Origin: Gemmatimonadota bacterium
Lineage (GTDB): Bacteria > Gemmatimonadota > Gemmatimonadetes > Longimicrobiales > Gaopeijiaceae
Assembly (NCBI GenBank): GCA_030428885.1
Contig: JAUIEJ010000007.1
Coordinates: 124,001-188,000, forward strand
DNA length: 64,000 nt
Direction of reading: 5' to 3'
Both the position numbers and the translations under genes were made by a program. The notes below the pieces were generated by a model. That model made no database searches. It had not been told where the DNA came from and worked only from the letters and a program-made list of their open reading frames with translations. Below are positions 49,271 to 58,645 of this stretch, piece by piece (the stretch's first letter is position 1; each line of letters opens with the position of its first letter).

Positions 49271-50698
49271 TCAGGGCAAGGAGGCGCCCCCGGCGGTACG
49301 GGGCACCAGGAGGCGCACCCGATCCTCGCCCCTGGACCACGCCACTGGAATCAGCCCCGCCTCCAGAAGGCGTCGAGCCGCGCCGTCGGTCATGGCCGCC
49401 GCCCCCGCCGTCACGCCCCGGTCCACCCCGGCGCTCCAGGCGTGGAGAGGCACGCCGGTCACGGAGAGATCGGGAGGACGTCCGTCGTCTGGGCTCAGGT
49501 AGGCCCGGGTCAGGGCCACCACCGCCGCCGCCGCCGCCGGGCCCATGAGGTAGTCGTCCCGCCGGGGGGCGCCCTCCACTTCCCGGAACGAAGGCAGTTC
49601 CTCCACGTCGGCCGTGTCGGGCCCGTAGGGCACCCGGAGCAGGAACCCCGGCGCGGCCACGCCCACCGAGCGGGCCTCGGGCGCGGTGCGGAAGGCCGAC
49701 CACCCCGGGTCCACCCCGCCCCACGCCGACGGCTCGTCGAAGTCGCCCAGGTCGGCGATGCCGGCCAGGGCGGGATCGCCGTCCACCAGGAGCGTGGCCC
49801 CGAACGCGGCGCAGAGGGCCGTGGTCCAGGCCAGGAGCACCTGGTCGGGGGCCCCGGGCCCCACGGCCCCGTCAAGGAGGGCCACGTACGTCCACGGGTC
49901 GCCGTCGGGGCCGGCGCCGGCCTTCAGCATGCGGGCGAGCGCCGAGGCCTCCAGGCCTCCCGCCGCCTCGGCCTCGGCGGCCAGGGCCGCCCGGGACAGG
50001 TCGGCCAGATACAGGTGGAGGCGGGGTCCGGTGTCGAGGCGGCGGACGATGAAGTCCACGGCCCGCCACCGCCGCTCCAGATTCCGGAAGACCGGCACCC
50101 GGAGGAACGCGCGGAGGGCGTGGGCCGCCCGGGAGGCGTGGGCCTCCCGGTCCGTCCCGTCGTCGGCCGCCACCGCGTCGAAGCGCGCCACCTCGGCGGC
50201 GAAGGCCCGGATGGAGTCGAGGGGGGCGTCGGAGGCCGGGGCGGGAGGAGGCCCGGCCGGCCCGGGCCCGGCCTGATCCAGGATGGCGTCCAGAACGCCC
50301 CCGGCGGGCGGGGCGGGAGCCGGCGGCGTGGGCGCGCCCCCCGCCGTTTCGCCGCTCGGTGTGGACCCCGCGCCGCCGCTCCGGCCCTCCATGGCCGCGC
50401 CCAGGGCCGGCACCCGGCGCAGGAGGACGTCGGGGTGGAAGTCGTCGAGCTCCCGGAAGGCCACCGCCGCGCCGTCGCCCAGGGATACGTGGGGAGCCAC
50501 GGCGGCCAGGACCGCGTCCACCGTGTCCCGGTCCACCGGCATGGGGGTGGGCGGGCCGGCCGATCCGGCGGCGCCCCGGCCCGAGAAGTCGCCCAGGAGC
50601 AGTACCGACGCCCTCCGTTCCCGCCGCTCCGGCGGTGGTGCGGCGTGGGTCGACGGATCGACGTCCAGATGGACCGTGGAGCGGTGGCGAGGGGGCAC
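49271..50698 (-). CDS. Fused TssB/TssC-like contractile sheath protein
   Basis: 475 residues from GTG 50698 (GAGGAA 6 nt upstream). The N-terminal ~100 residues are TssB-like (RRASVLLLGDFSGRG; MPVDRDTVDAVLAAVAPHV; FRELDDFHPDVLLRRVPALG), followed by a Pro/Ala linker. Residues ~180-475 are TssC-like: FLRVPVFRNLERRWRAVDFI, LHLYLADLSRAALAAE, PDQVLLAWTTALCAAFGATL, REVEGAPRRDDYLMGPAAAA, and MTDGAARRLLEAGLIPVAWS near the end. TssB/C form the sheath of type VI secretion systems. No baseplate, tube, ClpV or effector gene occurs in the window, so it is isolated here and may serve a system encoded elsewhere or a different contractile device. Confidence 0.83.
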   Translation of the reverse strand: MPPRHRSTVHLDVDPSTHAAPPPERRERRASVLLLGDFSGRGAAGSAGPPTPMPVDRDTVDAVLAAVAPHVSLGDGAAVAFRELDDFHPDVLLRRVPALGAAMEGRSGGAGSTPSGETAGGAPTPPAPAPPAGGVLDAILDQAGPGPAGPPPAPASDAPLDSIRAFAAEVARFDAVAADDGTDREAHASRAAHALRAFLRVPVFRNLERRWRAVDFIVRRLDTGPRLHLYLADLSRAALAAEAEAAGGLEASALARMLKAGAGPDGDPWTYVALLDGAVGPGAPDQVLLAWTTALCAAFGATLLVDGDPALAGIADLGDFDEPSAWGGVDPGWSAFRTAPEARSVGVAAPGFLLRVPYGPDTADVEELPSFREVEGAPRRDDYLMGPAAAAAVVALTRAYLSPDDGRPPDLSVTGVPLHAWSAGVDRGVTAGAAAMTDGAARRLLEAGLIPVAWSRGEDRVRLLVPRTAGGASLP

Positions 50699-50969
50699 GG
50701 GGGGTTCCTCGAGCGGGGAAGACGGCGGACTGCCCCATGATGCGGCGCCACCGGGCCCGGCGCTACGGCCCGAAGAGGCCCGCCGTCGTTCATTCGGATC
50801 GAATCGACCCGATCGATTTGAGCGAAACACCACGGCCCGGACCGGCCCGGAGTCCCCCGAAATCCACGTTTCGTCGCGTCGGGCGGCCACGAACACCCCT
50901 CTGGCACGGGGCCTGCGTTGAAGAGGGGCCGGTGAGGCACACACCGCCAACCAACACCGGAGGACCCCT
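50699..50969. other. Intergenic region between sheath and coiled-coil lipoprotein genes
   Basis: 271 bp of divergent upstream sequence. It is slightly AT-richer around 50800-50830 (TCGATTTGAGCG), which may hold promoter elements. GGAGGACCCCT immediately before 50970 is the ribosome site of the next gene. No convincing additional gene or structure was found. Confidence 0.4.
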
Positions 50970-51710
50970 ATGAAGACCCGATCGACCCTGATGCTCGCTC
51001 TCTGCGCCGCCGTGGGCGCCGCCGCCTGCGGCGACGACCGGAACCGCATGGACGAGCTCGAAGAGATGCAGTCCGAGATGTCGGCCGCCGCCGATGCCAC
51101 CATGGCCGAACTCACCGAGTTCCGGTCCAACGTGGGCACCGCCCTGGGCGACATCCAGATGGAGCTCCAGTCCATGCGCGCCGAGATGGCCGCCGAGACC
51201 AGCGAGGAGTGGAGCGAACTCGAGGCCAGCGCTCGGGAGACCGAGTCCGAGGTGATGGCCCAACTCGACGCCCTCTCCACCGCGTCGGCCGAAGAGGCCC
51301 GTGAGATTCGCCGGGCCGCCACGCAGCGCCTGGCCGAGCTCGAAGCCGAGGTCGCCGAGAGCCGGATCGACGCCGCTCAGACCGCCGACGAACTGTCGGG
51401 CGCCGTGGACCGGAGCCTGACCGAGCTCGAGTCCGACCTGGACCGTCTGGAGTCCGACTCCCAGGAGGCCATGGACGAGATGGCCGACGAGACCGACGAA
51501 GCCATGGATGACATGGCGGAATCCGAGCCCGTACGCGGCCTGCGGGAGCGCCTCGCCGAGGTCCGGAACGAGGCCGCCGCCCTGGCCTCGGCCTCGGGCG
51601 ACGAACTCGAGGAAGCCCGGGAGGACCTGAGCGAGACCATCGCCGAGCTGACCCGGGAGATCCGGAGCGAGTGGTACGCCCTGGAGTGGGAGATCGACGA
51701 CCACGCCTGA
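50970..51710 (+). CDS. Coiled-coil lipoprotein
   Basis: 246 residues with signal MKTRSTLMLALCAAVGAAAC and a lipobox Cys20. The mature part is an uninterrupted acidic heptad-rich helix (MDELEEMQSEMSAAADATMA; WSELEASARETESEVMAQLD; LAELEAEVAESRIDAAQTAD), interrupted once near RGLRERLAEV. The length fits a rod some 30 nm long, like Lpp-type spacers or apolipoprotein-like envelope proteins. It may span the periplasm or bind membrane. A strong ribosome site and a strong terminator define a single-gene unit. Confidence 0.75.
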   Translation: MKTRSTLMLALCAAVGAAACGDDRNRMDELEEMQSEMSAAADATMAELTEFRSNVGTALGDIQMELQSMRAEMAAETSEEWSELEASARETESEVMAQLDALSTASAEEAREIRRAATQRLAELEAEVAESRIDAAQTADELSGAVDRSLTELESDLDRLESDSQEAMDEMADETDEAMDDMAESEPVRGLRERLAEVRNEAAALASASGDELEEAREDLSETIAELTREIRSEWYALEWEIDDHA

Positions 51711-51732
51711 CGACGGTCTCCATCCGCGGTGA

Positions 51733-51783
51733 AGCGCCGCATTCCCCCCATGGCCGACGGCGGGGGGGAATGCGGCGTTTCTC
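51733..51783 (+). terminator. Rho-independent terminator of the coiled-coil lipoprotein gene
   Basis: Stem CGCCGCATTCCCCC/GGGGGAATGCGGCG of 14 bp with a ~15-nt loop, followed by TTTCTCGTT. It lies 23 bp after the stop codon. Confidence 0.8.
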
Positions 51784-51870
51784 GTTCGACACGCTTGCCC
51801 CGGTCGCCGCCACGGCGCGAGTTTCGGCCGGTTCCCCCTCGTGCCGAGTACCCGGATGGAGTCGACGACG

Positions 51871-53460
51871 ATGCGACGTGCCCGCTGGACCTTCACCGTG
51901 ACCCTGCCGTTCCTGGCCCTCGTGCCCGGGCTGCGGGCCCAGACTCTGGCCGACGACGATCCGGTCCTCCGGGCCATCTACACCGAGGCCACCGAGGGCT
52001 CCCGGTTCGAACCCCTGGCCCAGGCCCTCCTGGACTCCATCGGGCCCCGCCTCACCGCTTCGGAGGGCATGGAGCGGGCTCAGGCGTGGGCCGTGGAGAG
52101 GCTGGCGAGCTGGGGGTACGACGCCCGCACCGAGCAGTACGGCACGTGGGAAGGCTGGAACCGGGGCACCAGCGCCATCGACCTGGTGGAGCCCCGGGTG
52201 CGGTCCCTCGAGGGCCGCATCCTGGCCTGGAGCCCGGGCACCGGCGGGGAGCCGGTGGAAGGGGGCGTCGTGGCCCCCGACGGCATCGCTTCTCCGGCGG
52301 ACTGGCAGGCGTTCCTGGGCACGGTCCGGGACCGCTGGGTCATGTGGTCGTTCCCCCAGCCCACCTGTCGTCCCGACGACATGTGGCGGGAATACGCCCA
52401 GCCGGGGTCGTACGAGGCCATGGACGAGGCCCGGGACGAGGCCCAGCGCGCGTGGAACGCCCAGATCCGCGCCGCCGGCAGCGACGACCCCCGCAACCGC
52501 GACCTCCAACGGCAACTCGAAGAGGCCGGCGCCCTGGGCATCGTGACGTCGAACTGGACCGGAGAAGTGGGCACCAACCGGGTCTTCAACAGCTACACGC
52601 GGGAGATCCCCACCTTCGAGTTGAGCTGCGAGGACTACGGGCTGGTGCATCGCCTGGCGGCCCGGAACCAGGGTCCGGTGCTGCGCCTCACGGCCGAGGC
52701 CGAGAATCGGGGCCACGTGCCCGTCTACAACGTCATCGCCGAAATGCGGGGCACGGAACTGCCGGACGAGTACGTGATCCTGTCGGCCCACTACGACTCG
52801 TGGGAAGCGGGCTCCGGCGCCACCGACAACGGCACGGGCTCGGTGCTCATGATGGAGGCGGCCCGCATCCTGGCCGAGGTCTATCCGAATCCGAAGCGGA
52901 CGATTCTCGTGGGACTCTGGAGCGGCGAGGAGCAGGGACTCAACGGGTCCCACGCCTTCGTCGAAGACCACCCCGACATCGTCGACGGCCTCCAGGCCCT
53001 CTACAACCAGGACAACGGCACGGGTCGGGTGGTGAGCATGAGCGGCTCGGGCTTCGTGGACGCCGGGGGCCATCTGGCCCGCTGGCTCGCCCGGGTGCCC
53101 GCCCAGGTGTCGCGGTTCATCGACGTGAGCTTCCCGGGCATGCCCTCGGGGGGAGGCACCGACAGCGCCTCGTTCGTGTGCGCCGGCGCCCCGGGCTTCA
53201 ACCTGGGGGCGTTGAGCTGGGATTACGGCTCCCTCACCTGGCACACCCAGCGGGACACGTTCGACAAGCTGGTCTTCGACGACCTGCGCAACAACGCGGT
53301 CCTCACCGCCTCCCTCGCCTACCTGGCGTCGGAGGATCCGGAGCGGGTGAGCCGGGAGCGCCGGGACATGCCCCTGAACACCCAGACGGGTGAGCCGGCC
53401 AACTGGCCGGCATGCGGCGCCGCGGTCCGGGACAGCCGCAACAGCCCGCGCATGCAGTGA
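51871..53460 (+). CDS. Secreted M28 family zinc peptidase
   Basis: 529 residues from ATG 51871 (ATGGAGTCG upstream provides GGAG); ATG 51856 or 51841 are possible. The signal is TFTVTLPFLALVPGLRAQ. A PA-like insert precedes the catalytic part. Zinc ligands and base are in ILSAHYDSWEAGSGATDNGT (His, Asp), LWSGEEQGLNGS (Glu pair), a following DNGTGRV (Asp) and LTWHTQRDTFDK (His). M28 enzymes release amino acids or dipeptides outside the cytoplasm. The next gene may start within its stop codon (GTGA), hinting at an operon with the cyclase-TPR gene. Confidence 0.92.
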   Translation: MRRARWTFTVTLPFLALVPGLRAQTLADDDPVLRAIYTEATEGSRFEPLAQALLDSIGPRLTASEGMERAQAWAVERLASWGYDARTEQYGTWEGWNRGTSAIDLVEPRVRSLEGRILAWSPGTGGEPVEGGVVAPDGIASPADWQAFLGTVRDRWVMWSFPQPTCRPDDMWREYAQPGSYEAMDEARDEAQRAWNAQIRAAGSDDPRNRDLQRQLEEAGALGIVTSNWTGEVGTNRVFNSYTREIPTFELSCEDYGLVHRLAARNQGPVLRLTAEAENRGHVPVYNVIAEMRGTELPDEYVILSAHYDSWEAGSGATDNGTGSVLMMEAARILAEVYPNPKRTILVGLWSGEEQGLNGSHAFVEDHPDIVDGLQALYNQDNGTGRVVSMSGSGFVDAGGHLARWLARVPAQVSRFIDVSFPGMPSGGGTDSASFVCAGAPGFNLGALSWDYGSLTWHTQRDTFDKLVFDDLRNNAVLTASLAYLASEDPERVSRERRDMPLNTQTGEPANWPACGAAVRDSRNSPRMQ

Positions 53461-55379
53461 ACCGAGGCCTTCGGGCCGTGGTCTTCACCGACATCGTGGG
53501 GTCGACCTCCACGATGCAGGCCGATGAAGACGAGGCCCGTCGCCGCCGGGACCGGCACCGGTCCGCCGTGGAGTCGTCGGTGGACCGGTGGCGAGGCGAG
53601 GTGGTGCAGTTCTACGGCGACGGCTCGCTCTCGGTCTTCGAGAGCGCGGTGGATGCGGTGCGGTGCGCCGGGGAGATCCAGGCCGACGTGCAGCGTCCGC
53701 CCGGAGTCCCCCTGCGCATCGGGATCCACAGCGGCGACGTGGTCCGGGACGACAGCGGCGTCTTCGGCGACGCCGTGAACGTGGCGGCCCGCCTCGAGGC
53801 CCTCTGCGTGGCCGGAGGCGTGCTGGTGAGCGACAAGGTCTACGACGAGATCAAGAACCAGGGCGATCTCGAGACGGTGCTCCTGGGCCCGGTGCACCTT
53901 CGCAACGTGGCCCGCCCCACCCCGGTCCACGCCCTGGCGCTGCCCCACCTCGTGGTGCCCCGGGCCCACGACGTCGGGGCGGCGGGAGCCCCGGCCCCGG
54001 CGGGTGTGGCCGTCCTGCCCTTCGCCAACCTCACCCCCGACCCGGAGAACGCCTGGTTCGCCGACGGGCTGGCCGAGGAGGTCATCAACGCCCTGACCCG
54101 CGTGCCCGGACTCAAGGTCACGGCCCGGACGTCGTCGTTCGCGTTCCGGGGCCGGGAGCAGGACGTGCGGGAGATCGGCCGGGCCCTCGGCGTGGGGGCG
54201 ATCCTGGAGGGCAGCGTGCGGCGGGCGGGCACCCGGGTCCGGCTCACGGCCCAGCTCATCGACGCCTCCGACGGCTTCCACCTCTTCAGCGAGGTCTACG
54301 ACCGGACCCTGGACGACGTCTTCGCGGTCCAGGACGAACTGGCCCGCACCATCGTGGGCCAGCTCTCGCCCCGCCTTCTGGACACGCCCACGGCCTCGAG
54401 CCGGCAACGCCCACACGATGCGGGGCGCTGGGACGGGCAGGCCTACGACCTCTTTCTCCGGGCCCGGGCCGAGGTGGCCCGCTGGACGCCCCCCGCCATG
54501 CGGAAGGCACTGGAGCTGTGCCGCCGGTCGGTGGAGATCGACCCCGGGCGCCCCGAACCGTGGGCCACCATGGGTACGGCGTGGATCTTCCTGGGCGGCA
54601 CGGGCCAGGTGCCTCCCGCCGAGGCCTACCGGGAGACCGAAACCGCCGTCGCCCGGGCCCTGGAGCTCGACCCCGACGACGCCGTGGCCCTGACGAACCG
54701 GGCGCTGCGCCTCCTCTTCACAGGAGGCGGATCGGACGCGGCCCTGGCCACCCTCGACCACGCCCTCACGGTGGCTCCGGGGCTGGCCTTCGCCTATCAG
54801 GCCCGCACCTACGCCCTGCTCTACGGGCGGCGGTTCGCCGATGCGGTGGAGGCGGGGCAGGCCGCCGTGGAACTCGATCCCCTCTCGCCCGTCTACCTGG
54901 AGACGTTGGGCTCGGCCTACCTGGCGGCCGACCGGATCGACGACGCCCGCCGGGTGCTCGATCGGGCGCTGGCCATCGATCCGAGCTTCCGGTCGGCGAC
55001 CCAGGTCCTGGCCTGGACCCACCTGGCCGGCGGCGACCTGGACCGGGCCACGGAGCTCATGGACTCGCTCCCGGCGAAGGCGGGCTTTCCCGAAGCCGCC
55101 GCCGGGTCCCGGGGCTACCTCTACGGCCTGGCGGGCGACGCGCCCCGGGCCCGGGAGATGCTCGCCCTCCTGGAGGCCCGGAAGATCCGGGAGCCCGACG
55201 TGGAGCTGGACATCGACATGGCCATGGTCTACCTGGGACTCGGCGAACACGACCGCATGTTCGAACGGCTGGAGGCCGCCTCCACCCGGCATCGAGGCGC
55301 CCTCTTCTTCATGCGGTGGGCGCAGCTCTGGGACGACCTCCGGGACGATCCTAGGATCCAGGCCCTCCTGGAGGACTGA
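53457..55379 (+). CDS. Class III nucleotidyl cyclase fused to TolB-N/FlgO-like and TPR domains
   Basis: 640 residues if GTG 53457 is used (overlapping the M28 stop); ATG 53412 would add 15. The cyclase domain has metal-binding Asp12 (VVFTDIVGSTSTM) and Asp55 (QFYGDGSLSVFES), and NVAARLE with the transition-state Asn/Arg. The usual purine-selecting Lys before GDG is Gln51, so nucleotide choice may differ. Next, GVAVLPFANLTPDPENAWFA with GRALGVGAILEGSVRRAGTR is the domain usual in cyclase- or kinase-TPR proteins. The last ~280 residues are TPRs (ALTVAPGLAFAYQARTYALL, LDRALAIDPSFRSATQVLAW). Cytosolic; it likely makes cAMP or cGMP in response to a bound partner. Confidence 0.87.
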   Translation: MNRGLRAVVFTDIVGSTSTMQADEDEARRRRDRHRSAVESSVDRWRGEVVQFYGDGSLSVFESAVDAVRCAGEIQADVQRPPGVPLRIGIHSGDVVRDDSGVFGDAVNVAARLEALCVAGGVLVSDKVYDEIKNQGDLETVLLGPVHLRNVARPTPVHALALPHLVVPRAHDVGAAGAPAPAGVAVLPFANLTPDPENAWFADGLAEEVINALTRVPGLKVTARTSSFAFRGREQDVREIGRALGVGAILEGSVRRAGTRVRLTAQLIDASDGFHLFSEVYDRTLDDVFAVQDELARTIVGQLSPRLLDTPTASSRQRPHDAGRWDGQAYDLFLRARAEVARWTPPAMRKALELCRRSVEIDPGRPEPWATMGTAWIFLGGTGQVPPAEAYRETETAVARALELDPDDAVALTNRALRLLFTGGGSDAALATLDHALTVAPGLAFAYQARTYALLYGRRFADAVEAGQAAVELDPLSPVYLETLGSAYLAADRIDDARRVLDRALAIDPSFRSATQVLAWTHLAGGDLDRATELMDSLPAKAGFPEAAAGSRGYLYGLAGDAPRAREMLALLEARKIREPDVELDIDMAMVYLGLGEHDRMFERLEAASTRHRGALFFMRWAQLWDDLRDDPRIQALLED

Positions 55380-55461
55380 GAGGCTCAACGTCTTGCGCGC
55401 CTCGGGGGTCGATCCGACGATAGCCGCCGAGTTCCCCGCGCTCCTCCAGCCCCGCTTTCCG

Positions 55462-58400
55462 ATGCGCTCTTCGTTCGTGCGTCGCGCCTCCGCCGTCCTG
55501 GCCCTCGCCGCGCTGTGCGGTGCTCCCGTTTCCGGGTCGGCCCAGGAGTCCCCCGATCTCCAGTCCCTGGTGAGCACCTTGTCGGTGCGGTCCATCGGCC
55601 CCGCCGTCATGAGCGGGCGCGTGGTGGACATCGCCGTGGCGGGCACGCCCGGGGAGCCGGGATACGGGAACGAGTTCTACATCGCCTCGGCCGGCGGCGG
55701 CGTGTGGAAGACCCAGGACGGGGGCGTGACCTTCGATCCGGTCTTCGACGACGCTCCCGTGGCCTCCATGGGCGCCGTGGCCGTGGCCCCCTCGGCCCGG
55801 GACGTGGTCTGGGCGGGCACGGGCGAGGACAACAACCAGCGGAGTTCGTCGTACGGCGACGGGGTCTATCGCTCCACCGACGGCGGGGCGACCTGGCGTC
55901 CCATGGGACTCCGGGAGTCGCAGCACATCGGCAAGATCCGGATCCACCCCACCGATCCCCTCACCGTCTACGTGGCGTCGGTGGGACCCCTCTGGGGCCC
56001 GGGCGGCGAACGGGGCGTCTACCGCACCACCGACGGCGGGGAGAGCTGGGAGAACGTGCTGTCGGTGGACGAGCACACCGGCGCCGCCGACATCGTCCTG
56101 GATCCCTCGAACCCGGCCGTGATCTACGTGGCCATGCAGCAGCGGGAGCGCCGGGCCTACAGCTACATCTCCGGGGGCCCGGGCACGGGCATCTGGAAGT
56201 CGACGGATGGCGGCGACCACTGGACGCAGCTCACCGAGGGACTCCCGGAAGGCGACATGGGCCGCATCGGGCTCGACATCTCCCGGTCGCACCCGGGCAC
56301 GGTGTACGCCGTCACCGAGGGCGACGCCGCCGGCGTCTACCGGTCCGACAACGGGGGCCTGAGCTGGCGCCGCACCAGCGATATCCAGTCGATCCCTTGG
56401 TACTTCGGCGAGATCCGGGTCGACCCCACCGACCCCGAGACCGTCTACCACCTGGGCGTGCCGCTGCAGCGGAGCCGGGACGGAGGCGTGACCTGGGAGC
56501 GGGCCGCCGACGGTACGGTCCACGTGGACAACCACGCCATGTGGATCTCGCCCTCCGACCCCGACCACCTGATCCTGGGCAACGACGGCGGACTGTACGT
56601 GAGCCGGAGCGGGGGCCTGTCGTGGGACTTTTCCAACGACCTGCCGGTGTCCCAGTTCTACGCCGTGGGCTACGACTTCGCCGAGCCCTTCTTCGGGGTG
56701 TACGGGGGACTCCAGGACAACAACACCTGGGGCGGGCCGAGTCGGACCCGGGCCGCGGTGGGGATCCGCAACGCCGACTGGTTCGTCATGGCGGGAGGCG
56801 ACGGCTTCTACGCGGTGGTCGATCCCACCGACCCCAACATCGCCTACGTGGAGTCCCAGAACGGCAACATCCTTCGGTTCGACCGGCGCACGGGAGACCG
56901 GAAGGGCATCCGCCCCGAGCAGGACCCGGATCTGCCGTCGTTCCGGTACAACTGGAGCGCTCCCATCGTCATCTCACCGTGGGACTCCGACACGATCTGG
57001 TTCGCGGCGAACCACGTCTTCCGGAGCCCCGATCGGGGCGACTCGTGGGAGGTGGTGAGCGACGACCTCACCCAGCAGTTCGATCGGGACAGCCTGCCCA
57101 TGTTCGGCGCCGTTCCCGACGACGACGCCGTCTCGCGGCACTCGGGGGTGGCCCCCTTCGGCAACATCTCCGACCTGGACGTGTCCCGGGTGGAACGGGG
57201 GGTGGTGGTGGCCGGCACCGACGACGGCGTCGTGGCCGTGACCCGGGACGACGGGGCCACCTGGACCCGCACCACGTCGTTTCCCGGCGTGCCCGACACG
57301 ACCTACGTGAGCAAGGTGCGGGCGTCGAAACACGACGCGAACGTCGTCTACGCCACCTTCGACGGCCACCGCAGCAACGACTTCCGGCCCTACGTGCTGA
57401 AGAGCACCGACGGCGGTGCGTCGTGGAGCAGCATCGCCTCCAACCTTCCCGAATTCGGCAACGTGCGGGCCATCGCCGAGCACCACGCCAACCCGAATCT
57501 GCTCTTCGTGGGCACCGAGTTCGCCCTGTTCGTCTCCATCGACGGCGGCGGGTCGTGGAACCGCATCGACAACGGCATGCCGCCGGTGCGCATCGACGAC
57601 CTGAAGATCCACCCCCGGGACAACGCCCTCATCGTGGGAACCCACGGGCGAGGCATCTACCTCATGGACGACCTGGGTCCCCTGGAGCACCTGGCCGAGG
57701 CCCGGGCCGCGGGGGGACCGTTCCTCCTCCCCGTCCAGCCCCAGATGGTGTTCACCGCCGACGGGTCGGTGAGTTCGGGCACCACGGGCAACCGGGACTA
57801 CACCGGCGACAACCCGCCGGTGGGCACCACCGTGTCGTATCTGCTGCCCCAGCGCGCCGCCGACGTGCGCCTGGAGATCGTGGGTCCCGATGGCGCCACG
57901 GTCCGGACCCTGGACGCGGCGGGGGGCGCGGGTCTGCACCACGTCGCGTGGAACTTCCGGGCCGACGCGCCGTGGTCCGGGCCGCCCGAGGCGCCTCAGG
58001 GCGGTGGGGGCGGAGGCGGATTCGGAGGCTTCGGCGGAGGGGGGACCGGCGGCCAGGGTCCCCTGGTGGTGCCGGGCACCTACACGGCCCGCCTCACCGT
58101 GGGAGGGTCGGTGCTGGAGCAGCCGGTCGAGGCCCGTCCCGACCCGGCCGTCACCCTGACCCTGGCCCAACTGCGCGAGCTGTTCGCCCTGCGCATGGAG
58201 CACCTGGGCCTCAACGCCCGGCTGCAGATCGCCCAGCGTGCCGCGGGCGACGCCCTGGAGGAGGTGCAGGGCATGGAGGCCGCCCTGGACGCCCACGGCG
58301 CCGCGCCGGAGGCGCTGCGGGATCAGGTGTCGGCGGCCCTGCGGGAGATCCAGGCGGCCCGGCAGATGCTGGGCGTGGGCGGCCGGTTCGGTGGGGGCGG

Positions 58401-58632
58401 CGGCGACTCGGTCCAGGGCGCCCTGTCCGGGGCCTTCGGCATCCACAGCGGCACCGTGATGCCCACCGCCGCCGAGCGGGAGGCCCTGGCCCGGGGGGCC
58501 GAGCGCCTGCCCGGCGCCGAGGCCGCCGTGGATGCCATAGTGGAGGGCACGCTGCCCGGGTTGCGGGCGGCCCTGGACGCCGCCGGCGTGCCGTGGACCC
58601 CGGGGCGGGGGGTGGGGGGCGGGGAGGGCTGA
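55462..58632 (+). CDS. Secreted VPS10/BNR-repeat (sortilin-like propeller) protein
   Basis: 1056 residues from ATG 55462; signal SAVLALAALCGAPVSGSAQ. Repeated BNR (Asp-box) motifs S-x-D-x-G-x-T-W occur throughout: KTQDGGVTF, RSTDGGATW, RTTDGGESW, KSTDGGDHW, RSDNGGLSW, RSRDGGVTW, RSPDRGDSW, KSTDGGASW. Together they form a large propeller of the VPS10/glycosyl-hydrolase-like (GH74-type) group. GTHGRGIYLMDDLGPLEHL closes it, followed by an Ig-like C-terminal domain and helical tail with a Gly-rich insert at ~850-870. The family is common in this phylum; whether it is enzymatic is unknown. It lies 82 bp after the cyclase-TPR gene. Confidence 0.9.
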   Translation: MRSSFVRRASAVLALAALCGAPVSGSAQESPDLQSLVSTLSVRSIGPAVMSGRVVDIAVAGTPGEPGYGNEFYIASAGGGVWKTQDGGVTFDPVFDDAPVASMGAVAVAPSARDVVWAGTGEDNNQRSSSYGDGVYRSTDGGATWRPMGLRESQHIGKIRIHPTDPLTVYVASVGPLWGPGGERGVYRTTDGGESWENVLSVDEHTGAADIVLDPSNPAVIYVAMQQRERRAYSYISGGPGTGIWKSTDGGDHWTQLTEGLPEGDMGRIGLDISRSHPGTVYAVTEGDAAGVYRSDNGGLSWRRTSDIQSIPWYFGEIRVDPTDPETVYHLGVPLQRSRDGGVTWERAADGTVHVDNHAMWISPSDPDHLILGNDGGLYVSRSGGLSWDFSNDLPVSQFYAVGYDFAEPFFGVYGGLQDNNTWGGPSRTRAAVGIRNADWFVMAGGDGFYAVVDPTDPNIAYVESQNGNILRFDRRTGDRKGIRPEQDPDLPSFRYNWSAPIVISPWDSDTIWFAANHVFRSPDRGDSWEVVSDDLTQQFDRDSLPMFGAVPDDDAVSRHSGVAPFGNISDLDVSRVERGVVVAGTDDGVVAVTRDDGATWTRTTSFPGVPDTTYVSKVRASKHDANVVYATFDGHRSNDFRPYVLKSTDGGASWSSIASNLPEFGNVRAIAEHHANPNLLFVGTEFALFVSIDGGGSWNRIDNGMPPVRIDDLKIHPRDNALIVGTHGRGIYLMDDLGPLEHLAEARAAGGPFLLPVQPQMVFTADGSVSSGTTGNRDYTGDNPPVGTTVSYLLPQRAADVRLEIVGPDGATVRTLDAAGGAGLHHVAWNFRADAPWSGPPEAPQGGGGGGGFGGFGGGGTGGQGPLVVPGTYTARLTVGGSVLEQPVEARPDPAVTLTLAQLRELFALRMEHLGLNARLQIAQRAAGDALEEVQGMEAALDAHGAAPEALRDQVSAALREIQAARQMLGVGGRFGGGGGDSVQGALSGAFGIHSGTVMPTAAEREALARGAERLPGAEAAVDAIVEGTLPGLRAALDAAGVPWTPGRGVGGGEG

Positions 58633-58645
58633 GGCCGCCCGCCCG

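Noticed and set aside
46680-49502. 940-codon plus-strand frame across the protease and methyltransferase
   Set aside because: Gly/Arg/Pro-rich shadow frame; a different frame on the same strand encodes a clear methyltransferase.
49271-51322. 683-residue version of the sheath protein
   Set aside because: The N-terminal ~200 residues are antisense to the coiled-coil lipoprotein and show Ser/Arg-rich low complexity; a GTG with a ribosome site at 50698 is the better start.
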